Source: Gemmiger sp. An194 (GTDB lineage: Bacteria; Bacillota; Clostridia; Oscillospirales; Ruminococcaceae). Taken from it: DNA of 64,000 nt. Location of the stretch: assembly GCF_002160145.1 (NCBI RefSeq), contig NZ_NFKA01000009.1, positions 1-64,000 on the forward strand. Reading direction: 5' to 3'. The position numbers and the translations under genes were made by a program. Positions 41,801-50,581 of the stretch are shown here, piece by piece. Below the pieces are notes generated by a model. It ran no database searches. It was not told where the DNA came from and saw only the letters and a list, made by a program, of their open reading frames with translations. Position 1 is the stretch's first letter. Each line of letters begins with the position of its first letter.

Positions 41801-43413
41801 TCGCAGGCCAGCGACATGATCATGTAGGTATAGCTGCCTGCATCCACGAACATGGCGCCGCTCCAGGCCTTGGGGGTCAGATAGGAGCTGGTGAGCGTCA
41901 TATATTCCTTGCTGTCCTGGCCGAAGTAGTGCCAGTAACTGGAGCCGTTGCCCGCCCAGTTGTCGTGGTTGCCGGGCTGCACCAGGAACTTCATGCCCGC
42001 CTCGGGCAGCTGATAGAAGATGTCCTTGGCGTTGTTGTACTGCACGGCATCGCCGGAATCATCCACCACGTCGCCCAGGTGAACCACTGCCTCGATGTTC
42101 AGTGCATCCGCGCTTGCGATCAGCTCGTCCACCGTGGCATCCATCACGTCCGGGCGGTACTCCACGGTGTTCTGTGTGTCCGGCATCAGCACGATGTTGT
42201 AGTTGTCCTCATCGCGCAGCTGGTAGGTGGCATTGCTGCCGAACTCGCCCACATAGTCTTCGGGATTGGGCACCAGCCAGTCGCTCTTTTCCAGAGCAAC
42301 ACCAGTGATGCGGATCTCCTGCAGGCTGCCCTGGAGGAATTTGTCCAGGCCGTTCCACCAGCTGGAGCCGATGCGGAACCGGCCGTCGGCAGGGTCGGCA
42401 TACATGCCGTCCATGGCGTCGTTCACATAGTCACGGAAGGCCTCGCAGCCGTTCACGTAGGTGGCGATCTCGCTGCCGTCGGACACGATGGCGATGTGGT
42501 ACCACACGCCGCCCTCGTCCATGCTCACGGACCAGGCCGCGCTGGACATGGAGTGGTTGCCGTCCGCATTGCCGGTGATGAACTGGATCTCCTTGCAGTT
42601 GGAGATGGAGGCATACATGGTGCCCTGCTCACCCTCCGGGTTGCCGCCGTTCTGACCCTGCCGGGCGATCAGGCTCATCCAGGAATCCGCGGCAGTCCAG
42701 TCCTCGGGGAAGTAATAGAGGAACTCCATGGTGTAGCCCTCTTCAAACTCCTGGCTGTTGATGGGAGCGCCGTCCACGGTGATAAAGTCCACGCCGGTCT
42801 TTGCGGCGCTGTCGCCGTTGAAGACCATGCTGCCGCCCTGGCCGGTCATGCTGTTGCCGGAGAAGCTCAGGTACTGGGTCCAGTCGGCGGAGCCGTAGGT
42901 TTCCATCCGCAGATCGTTGCCGTTGCCGCTCTGATCCTTCAGCACCAGGTCGCCGCCCGCAATGCTGCCGGAGGCCACACTGCTCTCGTCAAATTTCCAG
43001 TCCGCAGCCACCGGCAGCTCGCTCGCCTTGGTCTGGCTGGCCTGTACCGGCAGCTCGGCGGGCGCGGGGGTCTCGGTGGGTGCAGGGGTTTCCGTGGCCA
43101 CCGGCACTGCGGTGGGCGCGGGAGTTTCGGTCACTGCGGGTGCCTCGGTCGCCGCAGGGGTTTCGGTCGCTACAGGGGTTTCGGTGGGCACCGGTGTCTC
43201 CTCAGCCGGGGCTTCGGTTTCCGCCGGGGTCTCGGTAGCCATGGGAGCCTGGGTGCTCTCCGGGGCCGGGGTGCTGACCGCCGGGGCGCTGGGAGCCATG
43301 CCGGAAGTCGGCTCCTGTGCAGATGCGCCGGGCAGCACGCTCAGCAGCATCAGGCCCGCCAGAACAGCCGCGCTGCAGCGGCGGGCAAGGTTTTTGATCC
43401 ATCTGTGATGCAT
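38821..43413 (-). CDS. Large surface protein: LamG, calcineurin-like phosphoesterase and PHP domains, SPKTG anchor
   Basis: About 1530 residues, exported by a signal peptide (residues 1-33). In order: a Thr/Pro/Ala stalk with TETPA-type repeats (about 45-120); a LamG/concanavalin-like domain (about 130-360); a calcineurin-like metallophosphoesterase (about 375-670) with MPDTQN, HLGDVVDD, GNHDNW and GGHSHGSG; a PHP-type domain (about 710-1080) with GEYHSHS, ADHLRN, NHPSRHN and NSDFHF; a bacterial Ig-like domain (about 1245-1330, VTAQPAKTVYEEGE); a Pro-rich spacer; and a C-terminal SPKTGD motif, hydrophobic helix and RRRGKNEQ tail. That end is a sortase sorting signal of the SPKTG kind known for class B-type sortase in C. 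difficile. It probably hydrolyses phosphoesters at the cell surface. Start by AAGGAGG; an ATG one codon earlier is also possible. Confidence 0.9.
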   Translation of the reverse strand: MHHRWIKNLARRCSAAVLAGLMLLSVLPGASAQEPTSGMAPSAPAVSTPAPESTQAPMATETPAETEAPAEETPVPTETPVATETPAATEAPAVTETPAPTAVPVATETPAPTETPAPAELPVQASQTKASELPVAADWKFDESSVASGSIAGGDLVLKDQSGNGNDLRMETYGSADWTQYLSFSGNSMTGQGGSMVFNGDSAAKTGVDFITVDGAPINSQEFEEGYTMEFLYYFPEDWTAADSWMSLIARQGQNGGNPEGEQGTMYASISNCKEIQFITGNADGNHSMSSAAWSVSMDEGGVWYHIAIVSDGSEIATYVNGCEAFRDYVNDAMDGMYADPADGRFRIGSSWWNGLDKFLQGSLQEIRITGVALEKSDWLVPNPEDYVGEFGSNATYQLRDEDNYNIVLMPDTQNTVEYRPDVMDATVDELIASADALNIEAVVHLGDVVDDSGDAVQYNNAKDIFYQLPEAGMKFLVQPGNHDNWAGNGSSYWHYFGQDSKEYMTLTSSYLTPKAWSGAMFVDAGSYTYMIMSLACEGGKTSWNPTSGELEWFESMLQKYPNCPTIVTRHDIQNCSDTQPSAIKLSSEGQKLWDIVKKYPQVFMMVGGHSHGSGVEVLQNDAGQDVISILTDLQFAYNGGNGWLRYLEFDEDADKIYYSIYSPYAASLDESEKSFFDVNFLTGPGNEGEIAIDFETRFAGMAKEEPEAQTEGKWMTGEYHSHSIQSSDASEPYITVENALNAAFREDLEEMPAEAKVDNIQYGEAFDYFMLADHLRNSPRNPDGTANETARWSAIGAQQREIESLRAQGKYQDKLIYSGFEWDMMNLDHASVALLDETGTVPFQGIREFEWLFSYDTSADRFFGDEEALYGPRQNDKSDVNDTYAAVQWVAENYPDSFILPNHPSRHNNGNDVVDNGEVTIENLRVMNDIAPDVVFGFEGMPGNQLDPSCELPADDIRAGADEMIAVTGGVWDALLSEGRRFYNFTNSDFHFKISSNEQYSSGYWASEFSRNWTWVEPGEDQQFAFSDVVEGMRSGNSYAVNGELISDLSFTVSGAGSSAAIGQDLDVYEGQDVTVTIRFKVPEHNNYESLFGTDTGIQVDNTPDLDHVDLIMGHVTGKVAQEDYSSTANTDASIVRSFDKAELEKALGEDGYYTLTYTTQADADMYFRVRGLSSSEVDANGDPVTHEREVTNDRPARFDYINDYNYSHLSFYANPVWVNVSDAPAEPVLTGITVTAQPAKTVYEEGECFDPAGMEITAAYSDGSSKQVTDYTWAPSGALTVNDDVITVSWQGMSVQLAITVKQAQPQPTEKPQPTPEPTPGEQGLSIQPGITSVPDGLKNTAFNTPEKIIAELYRVAASVLSGLKSDAMKVYDITLMTKDSQGQWIPVSDENFPADGVVVELPYPDGTSSKTHDFVVTHMFTAAQGNSKPGDVETLQVYETETGIRFVVKSLSPIGLGWVEQKTDSGESSENGSGTTAPEATPVPVVSEGSSPKTGDAGMLAAFAVAVTAAASLAAMELLRRRGKNEQ

Positions 43414-43687
43414 CATGTTCCTCCTTATGATCGGTGTGCTTCGATTCGCTGTTTTTTTCATCGTCCTTTGTCGGAGCAGATATAGTTTATCTTTCCTGCG
43501 TTTTTTGCTCTATCACATTTTCAGCAAATTTCTGTAAAGAAAACCGAACATCGTTTCAGCAAACCGCTTTATCAGCCGCGTGCTTCAGCGCTCTGATTTA
43601 TGCATTTTTTCACTCTCATCAACATTTCGCCACTTTTTCGGTGGACGCCGCACTATTTTTCATTTATATTTTTCTGTTGATGTAAAA

Positions 43688-43720
43688 AAACCGGGAAAGA
43701 CCGCTGGTCTTTCCCGGTTT
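43688..43720 (-). terminator. Terminator of the YtcJ-type amidohydrolase gene
   Basis: AAACCGGGAAAGACC/GGTCTTTCCCGGTTT stem with a T run on the minus strand. The rest of 43414-43687 is AT-rich upstream DNA of the surface-protein gene, with no gene seen. Confidence 0.9.
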
Positions 43721-43733
43721 CCATTTGTTGTGA

Positions 43734-45353
43734 TTATACCCGGTGCACGCACTTGCCGCCCACATAGACGGCCTTCACCGGAATGCTCTGGATGGCGGAG
43801 GGCTCGGTGGTGAAGGGGTCCTGCCCCAGCACCACAAAGTCCGCCAGATAGCCCGGAGCGATGCGCCCCTTCTCGTTCTCCTCAAAGGAGGCATGCGCCG
43901 CGTGGATGGTGTAGCTGTCGATGGCCTGCTGCACCGTGAAGGCCTCCTCCGGACGGTAGGGACCTGCGTCGCCCTTCAGGGTGCTGCGGGTCACGGCGCA
44001 CTGGATGCAGGCCAGCGCCCGGGGCAGCTCCACCGGGCAGTCGGTGCCGCTGGACACCCAGACCCCCGCGTCCATCAGGGTGCGGAAGGCGTAGCTGGTG
44101 GAGGCCAGCTCCTCGCCCACCCGGTCGGTAACCATGTGGATGTCGTAATCCAGGAAGATGGGCTGGGCATACACATGCAGGCCCATCTCCTCGATCTTTT
44201 TCAGCTGGTCGGGGCGGGTGATCTGGCAGTGCACCACACCATGGCGGTGGTCCGCCCGGGGATGCTCCGCCAGCGCTTTCTCGTAGGCTTCCAGCACCCG
44301 GTCCAGGATGCCGTCGCCGATGGTGTGCACCGCCACCTGCATGCCGTGTTCGTTGGCGCAGCCAACCAGATCGTCAAACTGCTGCTGGGTGTAGATGGCG
44401 ATGCCCCGGTAGCCGGGCTTGTCCGCGTAATCCCGGCTCAGGTAGGCGCTGCGGGCGCCCAGAGAACCATCGCCCAGAATCTTCAGCGGGCCCACCTTGA
44501 CCCATTCGTCGCCCCAGCCGGTGTTATATCCCTCGGCAAAGAACTCCTCCAGCGCCTTCACACTGGTGAGCTGGGCCTGTTGGTACATGCGCACGGTCAT
44601 CTTGCCCTCGGCCTCCAGCTGGGCATAGGCCTCCATCACCTCCCGCCAGTCCACGGTGGCGAAGGCGTCGAAGTCGTCGGTCTGGCAGGAGGTCACGCCA
44701 TAGGCGTTCAGATGCTTCTGGGCATCCAGCAGCATGGTCTTCAGATCCTCCACGCTGGGCTTGGGCAGCTTGGAATACACCAGCTCCATGCCGTTTTCCC
44801 GGAATACACCGTTGGGCTGGCCGTCCGGCCCGAGCTCAAAGCAGCCGCCCTCCGGCTGGGGGGTGGCGGCGGTGACGCCGATCATCTCCAGCGCCTTGGT
44901 GTTCACCACGCAGGTGTGGCCGCAGGTGCGCACGATGCACACCGGATGCTCCCGGCTCACCTGGTCCAGATCCTGCCGGGTGGGGAAGCGCTGTTCGTCG
45001 GTGAAGTAGTCGTGATTCCAGCCGCGGCCCCGCACCCACTGACCGGGCGCAAAGTTCTTTTCCTGCAAAAAGGCGCGCATGGTGTCCAGCACCTCGGCCA
45101 GAGAACCGGTGTGGCTGGACAGGTCCGCCACCTGCAGCGCGTAGCCGTAGTTGAGCAGATGCATGTGGGAATCGTTGAAGCCCGCGCAGACGAAGGCCCC
45201 CTCCAGATCCACCACCTGAGCGTCCGGTCCGGCCGCCAGACGGGCCTGCTCCGCGCCGCCCGCAAACACAAACCGGCCGTCCTCCACCACAAAGGCCTCG
45301 GTCAGGGGCAGCTGACCGGTGTAGACCCGTCCGTTTTCATAAAGAGTACGCAT
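43734..45353 (-). CDS. YtcJ-like amidohydrolase (Amidohydrolase_3)
   Basis: The 539-residue protein is a metal-dependent hydrolase with the N-terminal small beta domain (residues 1-60), the HxH metal motif in AGFNDSHMHLLNYG, a long insertion domain, GRGWNHDYF, and further ligand-bearing segments VAVHTIGDG and HCQITRP. VSSGTDCPVELPRALACIQ lies near the C-terminus. YtcJ-type enzymes act on N-acyl amino acids or similar amides, but no substrate is known for most. It lies 73 bases after an amino acid symporter, with a terminator hairpin between, and may be partly co-transcribed with it. GGAGG sets the start. Confidence 0.88.
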   Translation of the reverse strand: MRTLYENGRVYTGQLPLTEAFVVEDGRFVFAGGAEQARLAAGPDAQVVDLEGAFVCAGFNDSHMHLLNYGYALQVADLSSHTGSLAEVLDTMRAFLQEKNFAPGQWVRGRGWNHDYFTDEQRFPTRQDLDQVSREHPVCIVRTCGHTCVVNTKALEMIGVTAATPQPEGGCFELGPDGQPNGVFRENGMELVYSKLPKPSVEDLKTMLLDAQKHLNAYGVTSCQTDDFDAFATVDWREVMEAYAQLEAEGKMTVRMYQQAQLTSVKALEEFFAEGYNTGWGDEWVKVGPLKILGDGSLGARSAYLSRDYADKPGYRGIAIYTQQQFDDLVGCANEHGMQVAVHTIGDGILDRVLEAYEKALAEHPRADHRHGVVHCQITRPDQLKKIEEMGLHVYAQPIFLDYDIHMVTDRVGEELASTSYAFRTLMDAGVWVSSGTDCPVELPRALACIQCAVTRSTLKGDAGPYRPEEAFTVQQAIDSYTIHAAHASFEENEKGRIAPGYLADFVVLGQDPFTTEPSAIQSIPVKAVYVGGKCVHRV

Positions 45354-45374
45354 AAAAAGTTCCTCCATTGGTCA

Positions 45375-45407
45375 AAAGCCGGGGCCCTTTTCAGAAAGGC
45401 CCCGGCC
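45375..45407 (-). terminator. Terminator after the AGCS symporter gene
   Basis: GCCGGGGCC/GGCCCCGGC stem followed by TTTT in the minus direction. Confidence 0.75.
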
Positions 45408-45426
45408 TGCATTGCTCTGCGTTTGA

Positions 45427-46908
45427 TTATTTCCGGGCAGCCTTTTCCATTTCCAGAGCTGCCTTCACTTCGGGCTTATCCTCGTAGAAGATGGCCATGT
45501 TCGGGTCCACCTGACCGATGTGCATGTAGCGGGCCTTGTAGTCCTTGAGCAGCTTGAAGTACTGGCCGGACAGAATCAGGATCACCGCCACGTTCACGAA
45601 GGTGGGGATGCCGCTGGTGATGTCCACCAGGGTCCAGATGCTCAGATCGCCCACATAGATCAGATAGAGGGCCAGCAGGAAGGGGGGCACCGCGTAGAAG
45701 TACTTGAACATGAGCAGCAGGTACTTCTTGACCTGGGGATGGTTCTTGGCCAGATGGCGCAGCACCACTTCGTAGTAGGCATACCAGCCGCCGGAGGTGG
45801 TGACCGAGAACACCACCATGATAAGGGTCAGGATCACGGTGCCGAACACACCGAAGTTATGGGTGAATACATTCAGCGCCAGGGTGGCGTTGGTGGCACC
45901 ACTGGTCCACTCGCCGGAAACCAGCACGGTGAGGGCGGTGATGGTGCAGACCACGAAGGTGTCCACAAACACCTCAAAGGAGCCCCACAGACCCTGCTCT
46001 ACCGGGTGGCGGGTCTGGCTGGAGGCGTGGATCATGGGGCTGCTGCCCCAGCCGGCCTCGTTGGAGTATACGCTGCGGGCCATACCGGTGGAGATCACCT
46101 TGGACACGCTGGCACCCGCGAAGCCGCCCAGCGCGGCAGAGCCGGTGAAGGCCTCGCCGAAGATGGCGCCCAGGGTGGGCAGCAGGTTGTCCAGATGCAT
46201 GAGGATAACGATGATGCCCAGGATCAGGTAGGACAGGCTCATGATGGGAACCAGCTTGGTGAGGATCTGGCCCAGCTTTTTCACGCCGCCCCAGATCATG
46301 AAGTACAGAATCAGCACGATGATCAGCGCTGCGATGGCCTGGGGAATGCCCAGAGACTGGGCCACCACCTCAGAGGTGGTGAAGGTTGAAGCGCTGATGA
46401 AGAAGGTGGAGAAGATGCCGATGCCGAACACAAAGGCCAGCGGCAGCCACAGCTTGCCCCAGTGACGCTCCTCGCCAAGGCCCCGCTCCATATAATAGGT
46501 GGGGCCGCCGTAGGGTACGCCGTTTTCATCGGTGCGGCGGTAGTACACCGCCAGGGTCACCTCCACCTGCTTGATGAGCATGCCCAGGAAGGCGGTGAGC
46601 CACATCCAGAACACCGCACCGGGGCCGCCGGTGGTCACAGCGGTGGCCACGCCCGCGATATTGCCGAAGCCCACCGAGCCGCCCACGGCGGTGGCGATGG
46701 CTTCGTAGGGAGTGAGCAGGCCCTTTTCATCGGCGCTCTCATCGGTGCGGTGGAACAGCCGGCCCAGGGTACGGCTGAATATATAGCCCAGGTGACGCAC
46801 CTGGAAAAACTTGGTGCGCAGGGTGAAGTACACGCCGGTGACGATCATCAGAATGATCAGCGGCGGGCCCCAGATGATGTTGTTCAGGGCATTCAGAAAG
46901 TTCGACAT
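45427..46908 (-). CDS. AGCS-family sodium:amino acid symporter
   Basis: The 493-residue membrane protein (ten or eleven helices) belongs to the alanine/glycine:cation symporters. Diagnostic pieces are IIWGPPLIILMIVTGVYFTLRTKFFQ, GGSVGFGNIAGVATAVTTGGPGAVFWMW, YYRRTDENGVPYGGPTYYMERGLGE and SNEAGWGSSPMIHASSQT. Members normally carry alanine, glycine or glutamine with sodium. This gene, however, is preceded by a lysine riboswitch and terminator, which suggests that lysine represses it and that it may import lysine or a related cationic amino acid. The start is set by AAGGAGG; the frame runs on upstream without a ribosome site. Confidence 0.95.
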   Translation of the reverse strand: MSNFLNALNNIIWGPPLIILMIVTGVYFTLRTKFFQVRHLGYIFSRTLGRLFHRTDESADEKGLLTPYEAIATAVGGSVGFGNIAGVATAVTTGGPGAVFWMWLTAFLGMLIKQVEVTLAVYYRRTDENGVPYGGPTYYMERGLGEERHWGKLWLPLAFVFGIGIFSTFFISASTFTTSEVVAQSLGIPQAIAALIIVLILYFMIWGGVKKLGQILTKLVPIMSLSYLILGIIVILMHLDNLLPTLGAIFGEAFTGSAALGGFAGASVSKVISTGMARSVYSNEAGWGSSPMIHASSQTRHPVEQGLWGSFEVFVDTFVVCTITALTVLVSGEWTSGATNATLALNVFTHNFGVFGTVILTLIMVVFSVTTSGGWYAYYEVVLRHLAKNHPQVKKYLLLMFKYFYAVPPFLLALYLIYVGDLSIWTLVDITSGIPTFVNVAVILILSGQYFKLLKDYKARYMHIGQVDPNMAIFYEDKPEVKAALEMEKAARK

Positions 46909-46979
46909 GATGTTGTGATTCCTCCTTTGTATTCCATCGGATACCATCACAACCACCCGTCACGCCCCGACCATGCCGC

Positions 46980-47025
46980 AAAAAAAGAGGGGCCGCGACG
47001 CCGGAATTTGCATCGCCGCCCCCCT
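46980..47025 (-). terminator. Riboswitch-controlled intrinsic terminator
   Basis: AGGGGGGCGGCGATGC pairs imperfectly with GGCGTCGCGGCCCCT and is followed by TTTTTTT, 72 bases before the symporter start and just after the lysine aptamer. It is the expected expression platform. Confidence 0.8.
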
Positions 47026-47047
47026 GTGAAAGAACGGAACAAAACCC

Positions 47048-47216
47048 CAATAGCGCCACCACTTTGTTCAAGTGAGAGTGCGCCGCCCACTGGACGACAC
47101 CCCAACAAACACCCCGCTGCCGCGCGGAAATCTGTTTCGGCAAACCGCCTCTTCCCGCAAAGATCTTTGGCCGGCAGGCCTCCCTTTGCGGTACCATACG
47201 GTTTGCGCCTCTATTG
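47048..47216 (-). ncRNA. Lysine riboswitch (L box)
   Basis: Read on the minus strand, the outer P1 helix pairs CAATAGAGGCGC with GCGCTATTG. Inside it lie the L-box features: ATAGAGGCGCAAAC, a GTA-containing turn, a hairpin GCAAACCG/CGGTTTGC with nested CCGCAAAG/CTTTGCGG, GGAAGAGG and GCCGAAAC, then GGTGGCGC before the closing strand. Length (169 bases), order of motifs and the following terminator match lysine riboswitches. Glycine riboswitch features are absent. Confidence 0.85.
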
Positions 47217-47239
47217 TGTGGTATTCAATTTCCTTTCCT

Positions 47240-47268
47240 ATCATAAAACGGCGGTGTCGGGTTGTCAA
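47240..47268 (-). promoter_or_regulatory. Promoter of the lysine riboswitch transcript
   Basis: TTGACA (-35) and TATGAT (-10) with 17 bases between, about 20 bases upstream of the riboswitch. Confidence 0.85.
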
Positions 47269-47319
47269 CCTGATTTTTCTTATTTTTATTCATCTTTTGT
47301 GCATTTTCAGCCGTTTCAA

Positions 47320-48915
47320 TCAGCGGGAGGCCGGGTCAGGCTGTTTTGCCTGATAGATCCAGCTCCCTTCCAGCATCTGGGCAGTGAAGATAGCGCACCA
47401 GTCATACCCCTTCACGCCGGTGGGTTCCTGGGTCAGGCAGAGCTGCCAGCTTCCGTCCTCCTGCTGCCTCAGCCAGGACACCCGGTACAGAAAGCCCACG
47501 CCGTCCATCTGCGCATCCTCCCAGGGCAGCTCCAGCGCCTGCCAGCTTTCGCCTCGGTCCGGGCTGTAATAAAGGTCCGGCCAGTTGTTTTCGCCGGAGG
47601 TCTCCACTGAGATCACCAGCGCGCCTTCGGCCCCGGCCGCCGCACCGCAGATGGGGTAATGACCGTCCACTTCGGCGGGCAGGGAAAGCGCTTCAAAGCT
47701 CTCGCCGCCGGGGGAGCAGCGGAACAGCTGGGTCTTGCCGCCGGCGCCCATGCTCCAGTCGCAGCCCGCCGCCGCATAAAGGGTGCCGTCCGGCGCACCG
47801 CACAGCACTCGCCGGTCCGGCTTATGGGGATAACTGTCCATGGCCTGCTCCTGCCAGGTGGTGCCGCCGTCCGGGCTGTAGACGATCACCGGCAGATTCC
47901 CGCCCAACACAAAGCCCACCGGGCCGTCCGCCTGGGGGGAGATATACCAGCTGCTGCGGGTCACTGCAGTGCAGGTTTCGATGCATTCCGCCAGCAGGCC
48001 CTCGAACCGGCTGGGCAGGGCGCTCCAGTGCTCGCCCCAGTCCCGGGTGTAGAACAGGTGGCCCTCGTTTGTGACCCGAATGTCTGTTTGTTCATACAGC
48101 TGAGGATTGCCCAGCCAGCGGGTTTCGTCCGCCGGGGCAAAGCAGAAGCGAGCAGTGCGGGTGCCTGCCCGGTCCTCATCCCCCGCCTGGCGCACGGTGA
48201 GCATCCAGGTGGGGGAGCCATCCGCCTTGCCGTATTGCCCCGCCTGGTACAGGGCCAGATCAAAGCCCTCCGGGGCCGCCGTCATGTCCACTACGGTCTG
48301 ACCGCCCTCCGGGCGCGAAAAAGCGGTGAACTCCACCAGGAGCGGCGTTCCCCGGGCCATCTGCAGATCGTCTTGAGGCAGGGCGCGTAGCCGCTCGGCC
48401 ACCAGCTCCAGCCGCAGGTTGGGATTTTCCGAGGTGTCCGCGCCGGATTCGGCATCGCTGTCCATCCGGGTGCCCACATTGTTCACATCCTGATGCAGCC
48501 GGCCGGTGACTGCGTTCCATTCCATCCGGTACCCCTGGAGAAGCTGACCGTCCCGGTAGGCGTACAGATCCGCCTCCATGGTAAGGGGCAGACCGTCCGT
48601 GCCCAGAGTCAAAGCCAGAGAATGCAGGTTCCAGCTCAGGTTCTCCGCGTCCTCCAGGCCCTGGCGCAGCCATTCCTCCAGCGCATCGGTGAAGGGGCCG
48701 AAGCCCTGCTCCATCAGATCGTAGGCTTCCAGCTCCACCCAGCGGGGCTCCGGCGTGGGGGCAGGCTGGGACTCGGACCGGGCCGGGGCGGAAAACAGCT
48801 GTTCGATCTGCCACAGCGCCTCGCTGACCTGACCGGCAGCCCGCTCCAGCAGAGTACAGCCGGTGAGGCTGACCGCCAGCAGCAGGCAGAGCGCCGCTGC
48901 CATCCATCGTTTCAT
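47320..48915 (-). CDS. Asp-box (BNR-like) lipoprotein, 531 aa
   Basis: The N-terminus MKRWMAAALCLLLAVSLTGC is a lipoprotein signal. The C-terminal half has at least three Asp-box motifs (FYTRDWGEHWSAL, YSPDGGTTWQE, YSPDRGESWQALE), the beta-turn signature of sialidase-like and sortilin-like propellers. The middle region (about 120-300) is unique. Such folds are mainly ligand-binding; no catalytic residues were identified. The start is chosen by AGGAGG nine bases upstream and the correct lipobox. It is on the same strand as, and upstream of, the symporter promoter; no terminator was seen after it. Confidence 0.78.
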   Translation of the reverse strand: MKRWMAAALCLLLAVSLTGCTLLERAAGQVSEALWQIEQLFSAPARSESQPAPTPEPRWVELEAYDLMEQGFGPFTDALEEWLRQGLEDAENLSWNLHSLALTLGTDGLPLTMEADLYAYRDGQLLQGYRMEWNAVTGRLHQDVNNVGTRMDSDAESGADTSENPNLRLELVAERLRALPQDDLQMARGTPLLVEFTAFSRPEGGQTVVDMTAAPEGFDLALYQAGQYGKADGSPTWMLTVRQAGDEDRAGTRTARFCFAPADETRWLGNPQLYEQTDIRVTNEGHLFYTRDWGEHWSALPSRFEGLLAECIETCTAVTRSSWYISPQADGPVGFVLGGNLPVIVYSPDGGTTWQEQAMDSYPHKPDRRVLCGAPDGTLYAAAGCDWSMGAGGKTQLFRCSPGGESFEALSLPAEVDGHYPICGAAAGAEGALVISVETSGENNWPDLYYSPDRGESWQALELPWEDAQMDGVGFLYRVSWLRQQEDGSWQLCLTQEPTGVKGYDWCAIFTAQMLEGSWIYQAKQPDPASR

Positions 48916-49005
48916 TCCTCGCATCCCTCCTGTTTGCATCTCCATTCGCCTTTATGATACTGCGGGCAGACCGCCCCGGCAAGCCCCGAACGATTTGGCA
49001 AAATG

Positions 49006-49044
49006 GAAAAAGCCGGATGCACGCAGCAAAAGCGTGCATCCGGC
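49006..49044 (-). terminator. Terminator of asnS
   Basis: GCCGGATGCACGC/GCGTGCATCCGGC stem followed by TTTTT on the minus strand. The 48916-49005 and 49045-49174 stretches hold no gene. Confidence 0.85.
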
Positions 49045-49174
49045 CTGATTGGGTTTTGTTTGTATGCCGTATCCCGTTTCCGGGCGGGTCCGTAATGGGT
49101 GTCAGCGTACCTTGCTGAGGAAAATCCGGTGCGTACCTATTTGCGTACCGAACCCGGCTGCCGGTCGAGTCCGC

Positions 49175-50560
49175 TCAAAAACCGCCGGCGGTGCGGGGGA
49201 AGGGCAGAACGTCGCGGATGTTGGGGATACCGGTCAAGTACATGATCAGGCGCTCGAAGCCCAGACCGTAACCGGCATGCTTGGCGCTGCCGAAACGGCG
49301 CAGATCCATGTACCAGGTGTAGTCGGTGCAATCCATGCCCAGCTCTTCCATGCGGGCCTTCAGCAGCTCGTAGCGCTCCTCACGCTGGCTGCCGCCGATC
49401 AGCTCGCCCACGCCGGGCACCAGCATATCGGCCGCGGCAACGGTCTTGCCGTCCTCGTTCTGGCGCATGTAGAAGCTCTTGATCTCCTTGGGATAATCGG
49501 TCACGAACACCGGCTTTTTGAAGATCTGCTCGGTGAGGTAACGCTCATGCTCGGTCTGCAGGTCGGTACCCCATTCCACCTTGTACTGGAACTGGTCGTT
49601 GTGCTCCTTGAGCAGCTCCACCGCGTCGGTGTAGCTGACCCGGGCAAAATCGGCGTTCACCAGAGCGTTCAGGCGCTCCAGCAGACCCTTGTCAAAGAAC
49701 TGGTTGAAGAACGCCATCTCGTCGGGGCAGTGCTCCAGCACATAGCCGATCACGTACTTCACCATGGCCTCGGCGTTGTCCATGTAATCGGTCAGGTCTG
49801 CGAAGGCCAGCTCGGGCTCGATCATCCAGAACTCAGCGGCGTGACGGGGGGTGTTGGAATTCTCGGCGCGGAAGGTGGGACCAAAGGTGTAGATCTTACC
49901 AAAGGCCAGAGCCATGGCCTCGCCCTCCAGCTGACCGGACACGGTCAGGTTGGTGCTGCGGCCGAAGAAATCCTGGCTGAAATCCACCTTGCCGTCCTCG
50001 GTGCGGGGCAGGTTGTTCAGGTCCAGAGTGGTCACGCGGAACATCTCGCCCGCGCCCTCACAGTCGGAGCCGGTGATCAGCGGAGTATGCACATACACAA
50101 AGCCGTTCTCCTGGAAGAACTTGTGGATGGCATAGGCCGCGGTGCTGCGCACACGGAAGGCCGCCGCGAAGGTGTTGGTGCGGGGACGCAGATGGGGCAT
50201 GGTGCGCAGGAACTCCACGCTGTGGCGCTTTTTCTGCAGAGGATAATCGGAGGGGCATACATCCAGCAGCTCCACGCTGTCGGCGTTGATCTCCAGAGGC
50301 TGCTTGGCGCCGGGGGTCAGAACCACGCGGCCCACGATCTGCATGCTGGTACCCACGCCGGCCTTGGCCACTTCCTTGTAGTTTTCCAGCTTGGCAGCCT
50401 CGAACACGATCTGCAGGTTCTTGAAGCAGGTACCGTCGCTCAGCTCAATAAAGCCGATGTTCTTGGAATCCCGCACGGTCTTGGCCCAGCCGCACACGGT
50501 CACGGTGGTGCCGTCCGCCGGGGGTGCGCTGAACAGCGCCTTGATGTCGATGCGTTTCAT
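49175..50560 (-). CDS. asnS: Asparaginyl-tRNA synthetase
   Basis: AsnS charges tRNA-Asn. The 461-residue class IIb enzyme has an N-terminal OB-fold anticodon-binding domain ([25 protein letters not shown]), then the catalytic domain with motif 2 ([25 protein letters not shown]) and motif 3 ([28 protein letters not shown]). The Asn-specific features, HAAEF in motif 2 and [12 protein letters not shown] at the end, distinguish it from AspS. A T-box leader with an AAC specifier precedes it. GGAGAG lies five bases upstream of the ATG. Confidence 0.96.
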   Translation of the reverse strand: MKRIDIKALFSAPPADGTTVTVCGWAKTVRDSKNIGFIELSDGTCFKNLQIVFEAAKLENYKEVAKAGVGTSMQIVGRVVLTPGAKQPLEINADSVELLDVCPSDYPLQKKRHSVEFLRTMPHLRPRTNTFAAAFRVRSTAAYAIHKFFQENGFVYVHTPLITGSDCEGAGEMFRVTTLDLNNLPRTEDGKVDFSQDFFGRSTNLTVSGQLEGEAMALAFGKIYTFGPTFRAENSNTPRHAAEFWMIEPELAFADLTDYMDNAEAMVKYVIGYVLEHCPDEMAFFNQFFDKGLLERLNALVNADFARVSYTDAVELLKEHNDQFQYKVEWGTDLQTEHERYLTEQIFKKPVFVTDYPKEIKSFYMRQNEDGKTVAAADMLVPGVGELIGGSQREERYELLKARMEELGMDCTDYTWYMDLRRFGSAKHAGYGLGFERLIMYLTGIPNIRDVLPFPRTAGGF

Positions 50561-50581
50561 GTTTTCTCTCCTTTAGCAATG

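Noticed and set aside
41089-43485. 798-codon open frame opposite the surface phosphatase gene
   Set aside because: It is a reverse-strand image of the coding frame; no ribosome site or conserved motif was seen.
46909-47319. Glycine riboswitch ahead of the AGCS symporter
   Set aside because: This was expected for the family, but the motifs (AGAGG, GCCGAA, P1 CAATAG/CTATTG) fit the lysine class and no tandem glycine aptamer is present.
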